Below, one piece after another: positions 1 through 7,183 of a stretch of DNA of 35,618 nt (positions are counted from its first letter, which is position 1; each line of letters begins with the position of its first letter). The position numbers and the translations under genes were made by a program. The notes beneath the pieces were generated by a model. It did no database searches. It saw only the letters and a list, made by a program, of their open reading frames with translations, and was not told where the DNA came from. Source of the DNA: Paenibacillus alginolyticus DSM 5050 = NBRC 15375. Its GTDB lineage: Bacteria > Bacillota > Bacilli > Paenibacillales > NBRC-103111. Location: the NCBI RefSeq assembly GCF_000422905.1, contig NZ_AUGY01000084.1, positions 1 through 35,618 on the forward strand. Reading direction: 5' to 3'.

Positions 1-244
1 CCTTCGTTAGTCGCTCAGGGGCTCCAGTTGAATAATTCATTTGCAGTCCGGCTATTCCAGCCTCACGATAGGCACGCATATATTTATAGACGGTTCGTTC
101 CGTTCTGCCGATGATCTCTGAAATCTCTAGAGCATTCTTACCTTTCAACTGCAGATAAATGGCTTGATACCTCTCAAACATGCGCCGATCTTTCTCTTTT
201 TTCATCAAAGCTTCAATCTCTATAAATGCTTGTGTCGATTCCAT
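1..244 (-). CDS. IS630-type transposase, N-terminal part (runs off the left edge)
   Basis: The reading frame starts at ATG 244 and is open to the window edge, giving about 81 residues. It contains the block ALEISEIIGRTERTVYKYMR, a helix-turn-helix of the kind found at the N-terminus of IS630/Tc1-mariner-type transposases, followed by a Gly/Leu-containing linker. Such a domain binds the element ends, while the DDE catalytic domain would lie outside the window. The gene reads leftwards, so the right end of the element should lie between 245 and about 314; I could not recognise a terminal inverted repeat there. It could also be a stand-alone orfA-type gene. Whether the element is intact cannot be judged. 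Confidence 0.65.
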   Translation of the reverse strand, partial: MESTQAFIEIEALMKKEKDRRMFERYQAIYLQLKGKNALEISEIIGRTERTVYKYMRAYREAGIAGLQMNYSTGAPERLTK

Positions 245-314
245 ATGTCCACCGTCGTTTTTAGATTTTGTATCTTTATTTCAACGGCATGGGAATGAAT
301 TCCTTTAGTTCAAC

Positions 315-1580
315 TTATATAGGTAATGAAATCGTAAAGCAAGTTCCCTGCTCTGGCTGGCTTGTTACTTCGATGAGTCCGCCAAATGTTTTGATGATTC
401 GATAGGAGACCATCATGCCTAAACCGGTTCCTTTATTTTTTGTTGAGTAAAAGGGTGTTCCGAGACGGTTCACCTGCTCAGGTGTCATACCAATACCGTT
501 ATCTTTAATTTGTAAAATGACTTTAGCGCTTTTCTTGAAGCCTGTTATTAGCAGAGTGCCTCCGCTAGGCATAGCCTCGATGCCGTTTTTCGTTAAATTA
601 ACTAAGCATTGTATCATTTTTTCGCTGTTGGCTTTTACCAGAAGAGAAGATTCCATGTCGATATGAATTTCTACACCGCGCATTGACGCGTAAGGATTGA
701 TGAGATTGCTTAATTTGAGCGACAGCGTGGACACATCCACCTCTTCAAGCTTCTCGGCTTGCGGTTTAGCGAAGGATAAGTAATCTGTAATAATGCTTTG
801 TGCCCGGTCAATTTCTTCAATAACCATGGTCGTATAGATGCGTTTCTTCTCTTCGTTCACTTCGGACTGGCTGAGTATTTGCATAAAGCCGCGGGCAACC
901 GTCATCGGGTTACGAATTTCATGGGCGACTGAAGCAGCTAATTCGCTTAATACATTCAGCTTCTCGGAACGCTGGACTTCTTGGCGCATCGCTATATTTT
1001 CTCGGATACGAACAATTAAATAGGTTATCAACCACATCGTCAGCATGTGAACCATACAAAACAGTAAGCCGTATAGCAGAAAGCTCCTATCTACGGAGAC
1101 ATTCGAATCGATGCGATATAGCATCGTCATGCAGAAAGTAGCTAGAGCGCTAATAAAGGCCAGAAGACTGGGAAACATCACTTTGGGGGTTCGGTACTTC
1201 CAATTGCTTAGGGCAATGAAAGCCAGGATGAAGGGTACGAGCAGAGCGGACAAGGTAACAATCCATAAAAAATCTGAACCATCGATGTAGTAGGTATAGG
1301 CTAGTATAACTGCGGAAACAGTAAGTCCTGAACGTATGCCACTGTAAAGGAAAGCAACAAGTACAGGAATCGTGCGCAGATCAAAGTTGTTGCCTGTTAT
1401 CGTAAAAAAGGGATGAGACATGCAAAATATGGCTGCCAATGAACAAATGAGCCCGATAAATGCTCGATTTGAAGGATTGAAGCTAATGGGACCGGGCCGA
1501 TCCAGCCATAAAATATGACATACCATGATGGGGAGAGTTAACACTAGTATATTGAGGAGTAAGTCGTCAATTACATTCAA
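315..1580 (-). CDS. KinB-like membrane sensor histidine kinase
   Basis: The 421-residue protein has about six hydrophobic segments in the first 190 residues with almost no extracytoplasmic loops, then a HisKA domain with the H-box SVAHEIRNPMT (His220), an N-box (LVNLTKNGIEAM), a G1 box (DNGIGM) and a G2 box (GTGLGM). Length and layout match KinB-type sporulation kinases or 5TM-LYT kinases of Bacillus and Paenibacillus, which feed phosphate to Spo0F. No response regulator lies next to it, as expected for an orphan phosphorelay kinase. The start is TTG 1580: it lies downstream of an AGGCGAG site and ATT GAC GAC follows in frame. A candidate sigma-H promoter lies about 40 bases upstream. The kinase call is firm; the sporulation role is inferred from the family. 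Confidence 0.88.
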   Translation of the reverse strand: MNVIDDLLLNILVLTLPIMVCHILWLDRPGPISFNPSNRAFIGLICSLAAIFCMSHPFFTITGNNFDLRTIPVLVAFLYSGIRSGLTVSAVILAYTYYIDGSDFLWIVTLSALLVPFILAFIALSNWKYRTPKVMFPSLLAFISALATFCMTMLYRIDSNVSVDRSFLLYGLLFCMVHMLTMWLITYLIVRIRENIAMRQEVQRSEKLNVLSELAASVAHEIRNPMTVARGFMQILSQSEVNEEKKRIYTTMVIEEIDRAQSIITDYLSFAKPQAEKLEEVDVSTLSLKLSNLINPYASMRGVEIHIDMESSLLVKANSEKMIQCLVNLTKNGIEAMPSGGTLLITGFKKSAKVILQIKDNGIGMTPEQVNRLGTPFYSTKNKGTGLGMMVSYRIIKTFGGLIEVTSQPEQGTCFTISLPI

Positions 1581-1621
1581 GGATCTCGCCTACTTAATTA
1601 AAAATTTGGGTTTATTTTTTA

Positions 1622-1648
1622 TTTCGACATAAAACTTGAAATTCCTTT
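1622..1648 (-). promoter_or_regulatory. Candidate sigma-H promoter of the KinB-like kinase
   Basis: Read on the minus strand, AAAGGAATT (1648-1640) fits the sigma-H -35 form RnAGGAWWW. After 11 bases comes GTCGAAA (1628-1622), one base off the -10 form RnnGAAT. It lies about 41 bases before the TTG start. Sigma-H control of phosphorelay kinase genes is known in B. subtilis (kinA). The one mismatch and the A/T-rich surroundings keep the confidence modest. Confidence 0.4.
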
Positions 1649-1735
1649 GATTTCTTTCCAAAATTTTGATGTTTTTTGACAAGTTCTGATGGAAACTTAC
1701 TGTATATCCATTTTTCAGGAAAAATGTTGCTGTTC

Positions 1736-1803
1736 CTGTACATGCTCTTTATTGCAGCATAAGCTTGTATCGCTTACAATTCTGTACATGGTTACAAATT
1801 GTA
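1736..1803 (+). promoter_or_regulatory. Candidate promoter and operator-like repeats before lipL
   Basis: A possible sigma-A promoter is TTGCAG (1752-1757), 17 bases, TACAAT (1775-1780): weak -35, good -10. The nonamer CTGTACATG occurs twice in the same orientation, at 1736-1744 and 1782-1790, bracketing the promoter. The -10 is also the left arm of TACAATT (1775-1781) / AATTGTA (1797-1803). Repeats flanking a promoter suggest a binding site for a regulator, which I cannot name. Confidence 0.35.
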
Positions 1804-1822
1804 GGCTCAGGAGATTAAGCAA

Positions 1823-2647
1823 ATGACGACTTTAGAACTACCCGCATCAATGGTCCTTCATGATCGAACCGGTGAAACCGCAACACAACCGATTCTTTAT
1901 GCTTTTGCTTTGGAAGAACTTTTATGTCGAGCAATTGGTAAAGCAGCTCCACCGATTCTGCATATATGGAGGCATCCACGAGCCTTTGTGATGGGACTTA
2001 GAGATAGTCGCCTCCCTAACGCGGCCGAAGCAAACGAATGGCTGCTAAGCCAAGGCTATGATACGGCTGTAAGAAACTCTGGAGGTGCAGCGGTGCCTCT
2101 CGATTTGGGCGTCGTGAATGTATCCCTGTTGTTACCGAAAAGCGCGGGTGACATGGAGCATCGCAAGGATTTCGATCTGATGGTAGCCTTGATAAGAGAC
2201 GGCATGAGTGCAATGACCAACCAAATCGATCAGGGCGAGGTGATGGGTTCATTTTGTCCGGGGGAATTCGATCTAAGTATCGGAGGACGCAAGTTTTGCG
2301 GCATTGCACAGCGCAGACAAATGCATGCAATATCGGTTCAAGCGTTCATTATCGTGGAGGGTTTGGGTGAAGAGAAAGCATCTCTGGCAAGAAGCTTTTA
2401 TGAGCGCGCGGCGGGTTCAGCATCACCTAAGGACTATCCGGTAGTGGCGTCAGGGAGTATGGCGAGTTTATCTGAATGCTTACAAATAGAGGTAAGTGCG
2501 GAGCGTTTCACTGACAATTTGGTACAGATGATGGCCGCCAAAGGTGTGAGAGTGCAGAGTCCGAGGGATATTCCGGGTTACCCGAGTGAAGAAGAGATAC
2601 AGAGCATGATGGAGCTTTTGAAGCAGCGTTATGCAATTAAACAGTAA
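1823..2647 (+). CDS. lipL: LipL-type octanoyl/lipoyl amidotransferase (BPL_LplA_LipB family)
   Basis: The 274-residue protein has the lipoate/biotin ligase fold motifs VRNSGGAAVPLDLGVVNVSL (residues 83-102) and SFCPGEFDLSIGGRKFCGIA (143-162). Cys145 in this block fits the catalytic cysteine of Bacillus LipL, which moves an octanoyl or lipoyl group from GcvH to the E2 subunits of 2-oxoacid dehydrogenases; B. subtilis LipL has about 280 residues. LipM, the LipB-like enzyme of Bacillus, is the main alternative within the family. The start ATG follows AGGAGA (1809-1814). The pyruvate dehydrogenase genes, whose E2 needs lipoylation, begin 1 kb downstream, separated by a gene on the other strand. 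The family is certain; the LipL subtype is likely. Confidence 0.8.
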   Translation: MTTLELPASMVLHDRTGETATQPILYAFALEELLCRAIGKAAPPILHIWRHPRAFVMGLRDSRLPNAAEANEWLLSQGYDTAVRNSGGAAVPLDLGVVNVSLLLPKSAGDMEHRKDFDLMVALIRDGMSAMTNQIDQGEVMGSFCPGEFDLSIGGRKFCGIAQRRQMHAISVQAFIIVEGLGEEKASLARSFYERAAGSASPKDYPVVASGSMASLSECLQIEVSAERFTDNLVQMMAAKGVRVQSPRDIPGYPSEEEIQSMMELLKQRYAIKQ

Positions 2648-2648
2648 T

Positions 2649-2695
2649 AAAAGCGGCCCAAATTCGCGTCAGTAGACGGAAAGTGGACCGCTTTT
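2649..2695. terminator. Bidirectional terminator between lipL and the esterase gene
   Basis: AAAAGCGGCCC (2649-2659) pairs with GGACCGCTTTT (2685-2695) with one mismatch. The A-rich left flank and T-rich right flank let it stop the two convergent genes on either side. Confidence 0.75.
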
Positions 2696-2703
2696 CATCG
2701 TCA

Positions 2704-3435
2704 TCATCCTAGAAAATAATGAAGAGCCGCATCCAACTCTCCTTGCCAAAAGCCCCATAAATGTTTCCCTGGTTTCTCGATATAGTGAAGGGTTACCTTT
2801 TTATTTTCCATCTCAGCTTTGGCCAGTCGGTTTTCTCTGACGAAATCAAAAGTCCCTCGTTCTGTTTTTACATCCGTTTCATCCAGGCCAATCAACATAT
2901 ACAACTCAAGCCAGGACAAGTCGTCCTCAGCTTTGATACGTTCTCTGGTAATGTCGAAAAATGCGCCCGATAAGGATATAACACGGCAAAAAAGGCTAGG
3001 ATAATCTAAGGCGAGATGCAAGGACACGGTCCCCCCAAGGGAATCGCCCGCCACAATGCGTTCGTTCCGTTCGGATCGAATCGGATATTGGCTTTCTACA
3101 TAAGGGAGGAGTTCCTCTGCAAAAAAACGGCAGTACGCATCATGGCGTTCACCCTCAGGCGCATATTCCGAAGTACGGTTGCTGTTATTCACATCGACAC
3201 CGACGACAATGGCAGGCTCCAAGCCTTCATCTAGAATACAACGTGTGATCGTAGTCGCAATTCGGCCGAAATTAAAGAATTGTTCACCATCTTGGCAATA
3301 AATGACCGGATAGGAGAGCAGTTCGTTGTAACCGGGAGGGAGATAAATGCGCAGGGAGCGATTTTCTCCGAGAAGGACAGAGGTGAGTTCATCTTTCACA
3401 ATCGTTCTTTTATAAAAGCGAGAGTCATCCGACAT
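2704..3435 (-). CDS. Putative esterase, alpha/beta hydrolase (enterochelin-esterase-like family)
   Basis: The 243-residue protein fits the putative esterase family (PF00756), which includes Fes-like ferric siderophore esterases such as B. subtilis Bes, and also acyl esterases. The nucleophile elbow is GDSLGG (Ser132). A likely acid is in GLDETD (around Asp185) and the catalytic His is His225 in GKHLWGFW. An early YLPPGY motif is also typical. No signal peptide is visible, so it is probably cytoplasmic. ATG 3435 follows AAAGGAG at good spacing. It faces lipL and shares its terminator. The substrate is not predictable from the sequence, and there are no siderophore genes nearby. Confidence 0.82.
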   Translation of the reverse strand: MSDDSRFYKRTIVKDELTSVLLGENRSLRIYLPPGYNELLSYPVIYCQDGEQFFNFGRIATTITRCILDEGLEPAIVVGVDVNNSNRTSEYAPEGERHDAYCRFFAEELLPYVESQYPIRSERNERIVAGDSLGGTVSLHLALDYPSLFCRVISLSGAFFDITRERIKAEDDLSWLELYMLIGLDETDVKTERGTFDFVRENRLAKAEMENKKVTLHYIEKPGKHLWGFWQGELDAALHYFLG

Positions 3436-3507
3436 GGTTGTGCTCCTTTAACTTTCTCATTAGATATATTGGTGCGGAAGTGTAAGCTTGCCGTTTAGAG
3501 GGTAATG

Positions 3508-3600
3508 TGTATTATAGCAGTTGTAAATTTTATGTTAACTGTATTATACATTTTCGGTAACTGTACTATTCACTTTAATGAAAAAAGGTCATATAGTACA
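3508..3600 (+). repeat. Cluster of TGTAYTAT repeats upstream of the pdh promoter
   Basis: TGTATTAT occurs at 3508-3515 and 3540-3547, TGTACTAT at 3562-3569, and the inverse ATAGTACA at 3593-3600. The two central copies sit in longer repeats, TAACTGTATTATACA (3536-3550) and TAACTGTACTATTCA (3558-3572), spaced 22 bases or about two helical turns. The cluster ends 10 bases before the pdh -35 box. This looks like an operator or activator region; the regulator is unknown. Confidence 0.45.
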
Positions 3601-3610
3601 GGGATGCTGG

Positions 3611-3639
3611 TGTACAATTCACAAAAACAGGTTTATAAT
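3611..3639 (+). promoter_or_regulatory. Sigma-A promoter of the pdh operon
   Basis: TGTACA (3611-3616), 17 bases, TATAAT (3634-3639). The -10 box is perfect and the -35 matches 4 of 6. Transcription would start near 3646, leaving a leader of about 50 bases before pdhA. Confidence 0.7.
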
Positions 3640-3697
3640 AATACTATAACAGAAGTGAAGCTAGCAGGCATCAAAATCATATAAGAGGTGAAATGGT

Positions 3698-4780
3698 ATG
3701 AGTAAGCCACTTGTCAGCCAAGCGAATTATGAAGTGACCACAGAGAAGGTTGAGCCTTTACAGGTTCTAGCTCCAGACGGCACAATTGTAAATTCCGACA
3801 AAATGCCTAAACTTAGTGACGACCAATTGAAAGAATTAATGAGAAGAATGGTATTCACTCGCGTTTGGGACGAAAGAGCAGTTAATCTCGGTCGCCAAGG
3901 ACGTCTTGGTTTCTATGCTCCGGTATCCGGACAAGAAGCTTCGATGATCGGTAGTGAATTTGCATTAAATAAAGACGATTTCATTTGCCCGGGTTACCGT
4001 GATATGCCACAGCTTGTTTGGCACGGACTTCCGCTTTATCAAGCATTTTTATATTCCCGTGGTCATCAACACGGCGGACAAATTCCGCAGGATGTACACG
4101 TATTAATGCCGCAAATCATCATCGGGGCTCAAATTTTACATGCTACCGGTGTGGCTATGGCATTCAAGAAACGTAACCAACCGCGTGTAGCCATTACGTA
4201 CACAGGCGACGGAGGAAGCTCCGAGGGCGATTTCTACGAAGGCATGAACTTTGCAGGAGCATTCAAGCTGCCTGTCATTTATTTTGTACAAAACAACGGT
4301 TACGCCATTACAACTCCTTATTCGAAGCAAACAGGAGCACTTTCTGTTGCGCATAAAGCACTTGCTGCCGGTATCAAAGGTGTGCAAGTTGACGGAATGG
4401 ACGTATTGGCTGTTGTTCAAGCTGTAACTGAAGCTGCTGAAAGAGGACGCAGAGGCGAAGGCGCTACGTTGATTGAAGCATTAACTTACCGTTACCGTCC
4501 GCATTCCTTGGCGGATGATACGACGAAATACCGGACCAAAGATGAAGAAAGCGACTGGGAGCCTAAAGATCCGCTTACGCGTATGCGTCTGTTCTTGACT
4601 AAAAAAGGCCTCTGGAGCGAAGAAGAAGAAGCACAAGTGAAAGAAGAAGCGAAAGCAACAGTTGCTGAGCATATCAAAAAAGCAGAAGAAACAGAGAAAA
4701 TGACGGTTCCAGGCCTAATTGACTCTATGTTCGAAGTCACACCTGCACATCTTGAAGAACAGAAGCAAGCGTATAAATAG
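3698..4780 (+). CDS. pdhA: Pyruvate dehydrogenase E1 alpha subunit
   Basis: This 360-residue protein is the thiamine-diphosphate-binding half of the E1 heterotetramer, which decarboxylates pyruvate and acetylates the E2 lipoyl arm. The ThDP motif runs from GDGGSSEGDF (residues 170-179) to FVQNNGYA (NN at 199-200). SGQEA near residue 77 and the loop YRYRPHSLADDTTKYR are typical of E1 alpha. The alternative, a branched-chain E1 alpha, is less likely because all four genes match the Bacillus pyruvate dehydrogenase pattern. ATG 3698 follows AGAGGTG. It is the first gene of pdhA-pdhB-pdhC-lpd. Confidence 0.96.
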   Translation: MSKPLVSQANYEVTTEKVEPLQVLAPDGTIVNSDKMPKLSDDQLKELMRRMVFTRVWDERAVNLGRQGRLGFYAPVSGQEASMIGSEFALNKDDFICPGYRDMPQLVWHGLPLYQAFLYSRGHQHGGQIPQDVHVLMPQIIIGAQILHATGVAMAFKKRNQPRVAITYTGDGGSSEGDFYEGMNFAGAFKLPVIYFVQNNGYAITTPYSKQTGALSVAHKALAAGIKGVQVDGMDVLAVVQAVTEAAERGRRGEGATLIEALTYRYRPHSLADDTTKYRTKDEESDWEPKDPLTRMRLFLTKKGLWSEEEEAQVKEEAKATVAEHIKKAEETEKMTVPGLIDSMFEVTPAHLEEQKQAYK

Positions 4781-4835
4781 ATGATTGCGATGCCAGTTTT
4801 TCTGGCGAAAAACTCTTAGGAGGCACGGAGAAGTC

Positions 4836-5816
4836 ATGGCACAAATGACGATGATTCAAGCGATAAAAGACGCAATGCGCGTTGAACTGGAAAGAGATCC
4901 TAATGTAATTTTGTTCGGTGAAGACGTTGGCCATGTTGGTGGCGTATTCCGTGCTACGGAAGGTTTACAAAAAGAATTCGGCGAAGATCGCGTATTCGAT
5001 ACGCCTCTTGCTGAATCTGCTATCGGCGGACTTGCTGTCGGTCTTGGTGTTCAAGGCTTCCGTCCGATTGCTGAAATTCAATTCGTAGGCTTCATTTATG
5101 AAGCGCTTGACCAAATTTGCGTGCAAGCAGCTCGTATGCGTTATCGCTCCGGCGGCCGTTACAACTCGCCAATCGTATTCCGTACGCCATTTGGTGGCGG
5201 GGTAAAAGCGGCTGAGCTGCACACGGATGCACTCGAAGGCTTACTTGTTCAAACGCCAGGTATTAAAGTTGTTGTTCCTTCCAACCCTTATGATGCGAAG
5301 GGACTGCTCATTTCCGCGATTCGGGATAATGACCCTGTCTTCTTCATGGAGCATCTGAACTTATACCGCGCATTCCGCGCAGAAGTACCAGAAGGCGAAT
5401 ATACCATTGAGCTTGGCAAAGCGAATGTTGTTCGCGAAGGCTCAGATGTTACGGTTATTACTTACGGCGCTATGGTTCACACATCTGTGAAAGCGGCGGA
5501 AGAGATCGAGAAAACACAAGGTGTGAAAGTTGAAGTTATCGACTTGCGTACACTGATTCCTCTTGATATCGAAACCATTGTAGCTTCGATCAAGAAAACA
5601 AACCGTGCGATTATCGTACAAGAAGCTCAAAAAACATCCGGTGTAGCGGCAGAAGTAATTGCACAGATTAATGAAAAAGCAATTCTGCATCTGGAAGCTC
5701 CTGTATTGCGTATTGCTCCTCCAGATACAATCTATCCGTTCGCTCAAATTGAAGACGCTTGGTTGCCTAGTCCAGCAAGTGTTATTGCAGGCATTAATCA
5801 AGTACTCGAATTCTAA
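4836..5816 (+). CDS. pdhB: Pyruvate dehydrogenase E1 beta subunit
   Basis: The 326-residue protein completes the E1 active site with PdhA. Clear family blocks are MAQMTMIQAI at the start, LFGEDVGHVGGVFRATEGL, DTPLAESAIGG, a run around RMRYRSGG, and the C-terminal VVQEAQKTSG. The frame stays open upstream to 4785, but ATG 4836 is chosen because AGGAGG (4818-4823) and GGAG (4827-4830) precede it and the conserved N-terminus begins there. The gap from pdhA is 55 bases, with no terminator between. Confidence 0.96.
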   Translation: MAQMTMIQAIKDAMRVELERDPNVILFGEDVGHVGGVFRATEGLQKEFGEDRVFDTPLAESAIGGLAVGLGVQGFRPIAEIQFVGFIYEALDQICVQAARMRYRSGGRYNSPIVFRTPFGGGVKAAELHTDALEGLLVQTPGIKVVVPSNPYDAKGLLISAIRDNDPVFFMEHLNLYRAFRAEVPEGEYTIELGKANVVREGSDVTVITYGAMVHTSVKAAEEIEKTQGVKVEVIDLRTLIPLDIETIVASIKKTNRAIIVQEAQKTSGVAAEVIAQINEKAILHLEAPVLRIAPPDTIYPFAQIEDAWLPSPASVIAGINQVLEF

Positions 5817-5847
5817 TCACAGTCGAAGGTAATAGGAGGTTGTGCAC

Positions 5848-7179
5848 GTGGCATTGTTTGAATACAAGTTCCCTGAGCTTGGTGAAGGCATACATGAAGG
5901 CGAGATCGTAAAGCTGTTAGTTAAAGCGGGTGACACCGTAACAGACGAATCGATTCTTATGGAAGTACAGAACGATAAAGCGGTCGTTGAAGTTCCTTGT
6001 CCGGTTGAAGGTAAAGTCGTTTCCGTTGCCGTAAAGGAAGGACAAATTTGCAATATTGGCGAGCTCGTTATGACGATTGATGTGACAGGCGAGATGCCTG
6101 CGGAGTCTATGCATCACAAGAACGACAGCCACGCTGCGCCTGCAGCTGCAGCGGCTCCAACTGCTGCCCCAGCGGCGGCAGCACCGGCACCCGCAGCAGC
6201 GCCTGCAGCGGCTGCTCCAGCACAAGCCGCGCCAAGCGTTGGCGCGGGCCGCGAAGTGCTTGCGACGCCTAGCGTACGCAAGCTGGCAAGAGAGCAAGGC
6301 ATCACACTCGCAGAGGTGACGCCTACAGGTAAGCACGGCCGCGTAACGCGCGAGGACGTGCTCGGCTTTAACGGAGCTGCGGCGGCAGCTCCGGAAGCAG
6401 CAGAACCAGCTGCGTCATCAGTAGCAGCTGGCGGAGCGGCACCTGCGGCGGCTGCGCAGCAGGTTGTCGTGGGCGATCGCGTCGAAGAGCGGGTTCCGTT
6501 CAAAGGAATCCGTAAAATTATCGCGAACGCTATGGTTAAATCCGTGTACACGGCTCCGCACGTGACACTAATGGACGAAATCGACGTATCAGCACTAGTC
6601 GCACTGCGTGAGCGCACGAAGCCACTCGCCGAGAAAAAAGGCGTGAAGCTGACTTACCTGCCTTTCATCGTGAAAGCATTGGTTGCAGCTTGCCGTCAAT
6701 TCCCAGCATTGAATGCGATGATCGACGAAGAGAAACAAGAAATCGTCTACAAAAAGTACTACAACATCGGGATTGCAACAGATACAGACAACGGCTTGCT
6801 CGTTCCTGTTATCCATGATGCAGACCGCAAAAATATCTGGTCGATCGCTTCTTCAATCAAGGATCTTGCCGTTCGCGGACGCGAGGGCAAATTGGCTCCA
6901 AACGAAATGAAAGGCGGTACGATCTCCATTACGAACATCGGTTCCGTGGGCGGTATGTTCTTCACACCGGTTATCAACTTCCCTGAAGTTGCGATCCTAG
7001 GTGCAGGCCGTATCACAGAGAAACCAGTTGTGAAAAACGGACAAATCGTTGCAGCATCGGTTATGGCGCTTTCCTTGAGCTTCGACCACCGTATCGTGGA
7101 TGGAGCGACAGCACAAAGCTTCCTGAACTACATCAAACAGCTTCTGGCTGATCCAGAGCTTCTCGTCTTGGAGGTGTAA
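5848..7179 (+). CDS. pdhC: Dihydrolipoamide acetyltransferase (E2) of pyruvate dehydrogenase
   Basis: The 443-residue E2 core protein has one lipoyl domain (residues 1-80, lipoyl-lysine Lys44 in VQNDKAVVEV), a long Ala/Pro-rich swinging linker, a peripheral subunit-binding domain (ATPSVRKLAREQG to GRVTREDVL) for E1/E3, a second Ala-rich linker, and the catalytic acetyltransferase domain ending in FDHRIVDGATAQ with the DHRxxDG motif. The start is GTG 5848, not GTG 5842, because it lies 8 bases after AGGAGG (5834-5839), whereas 5842 is only 2 bases away. The linker DNA is strikingly GC-rich and creates long false frames on the other strand. The lipoyl group is probably attached by the LipL-like enzyme at 1823. 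Confidence 0.96.
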   Translation: MALFEYKFPELGEGIHEGEIVKLLVKAGDTVTDESILMEVQNDKAVVEVPCPVEGKVVSVAVKEGQICNIGELVMTIDVTGEMPAESMHHKNDSHAAPAAAAAPTAAPAAAAPAPAAAPAAAAPAQAAPSVGAGREVLATPSVRKLAREQGITLAEVTPTGKHGRVTREDVLGFNGAAAAAPEAAEPAASSVAAGGAAPAAAAQQVVVGDRVEERVPFKGIRKIIANAMVKSVYTAPHVTLMDEIDVSALVALRERTKPLAEKKGVKLTYLPFIVKALVAACRQFPALNAMIDEEKQEIVYKKYYNIGIATDTDNGLLVPVIHDADRKNIWSIASSIKDLAVRGREGKLAPNEMKGGTISITNIGSVGGMFFTPVINFPEVAILGAGRITEKPVVKNGQIVAASVMALSLSFDHRIVDGATAQSFLNYIKQLLADPELLVLEV

Positions 7180-7183
7180 CAGC

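Noticed and set aside
1676..1708. Perfect TTGACA before lipL as a -35 box
   Set aside because: No acceptable -10 box lies 16-18 bases downstream; the nearest TATATC is 21 bases away.
3523..3550. A possible extra promoter TTGTAA ... TATACA before pdhA
   Set aside because: The spacing and the -10 match are poor compared with the TGTACA-17-TATAAT promoter at 3611.
6114..6617. A 167-residue Ala/Pro-rich frame opposite pdhC
   Set aside because: It is antisense to the Ala/Pro linkers of PdhC. The open frame is a by-product of GC-rich codons, and there is no ribosome site.
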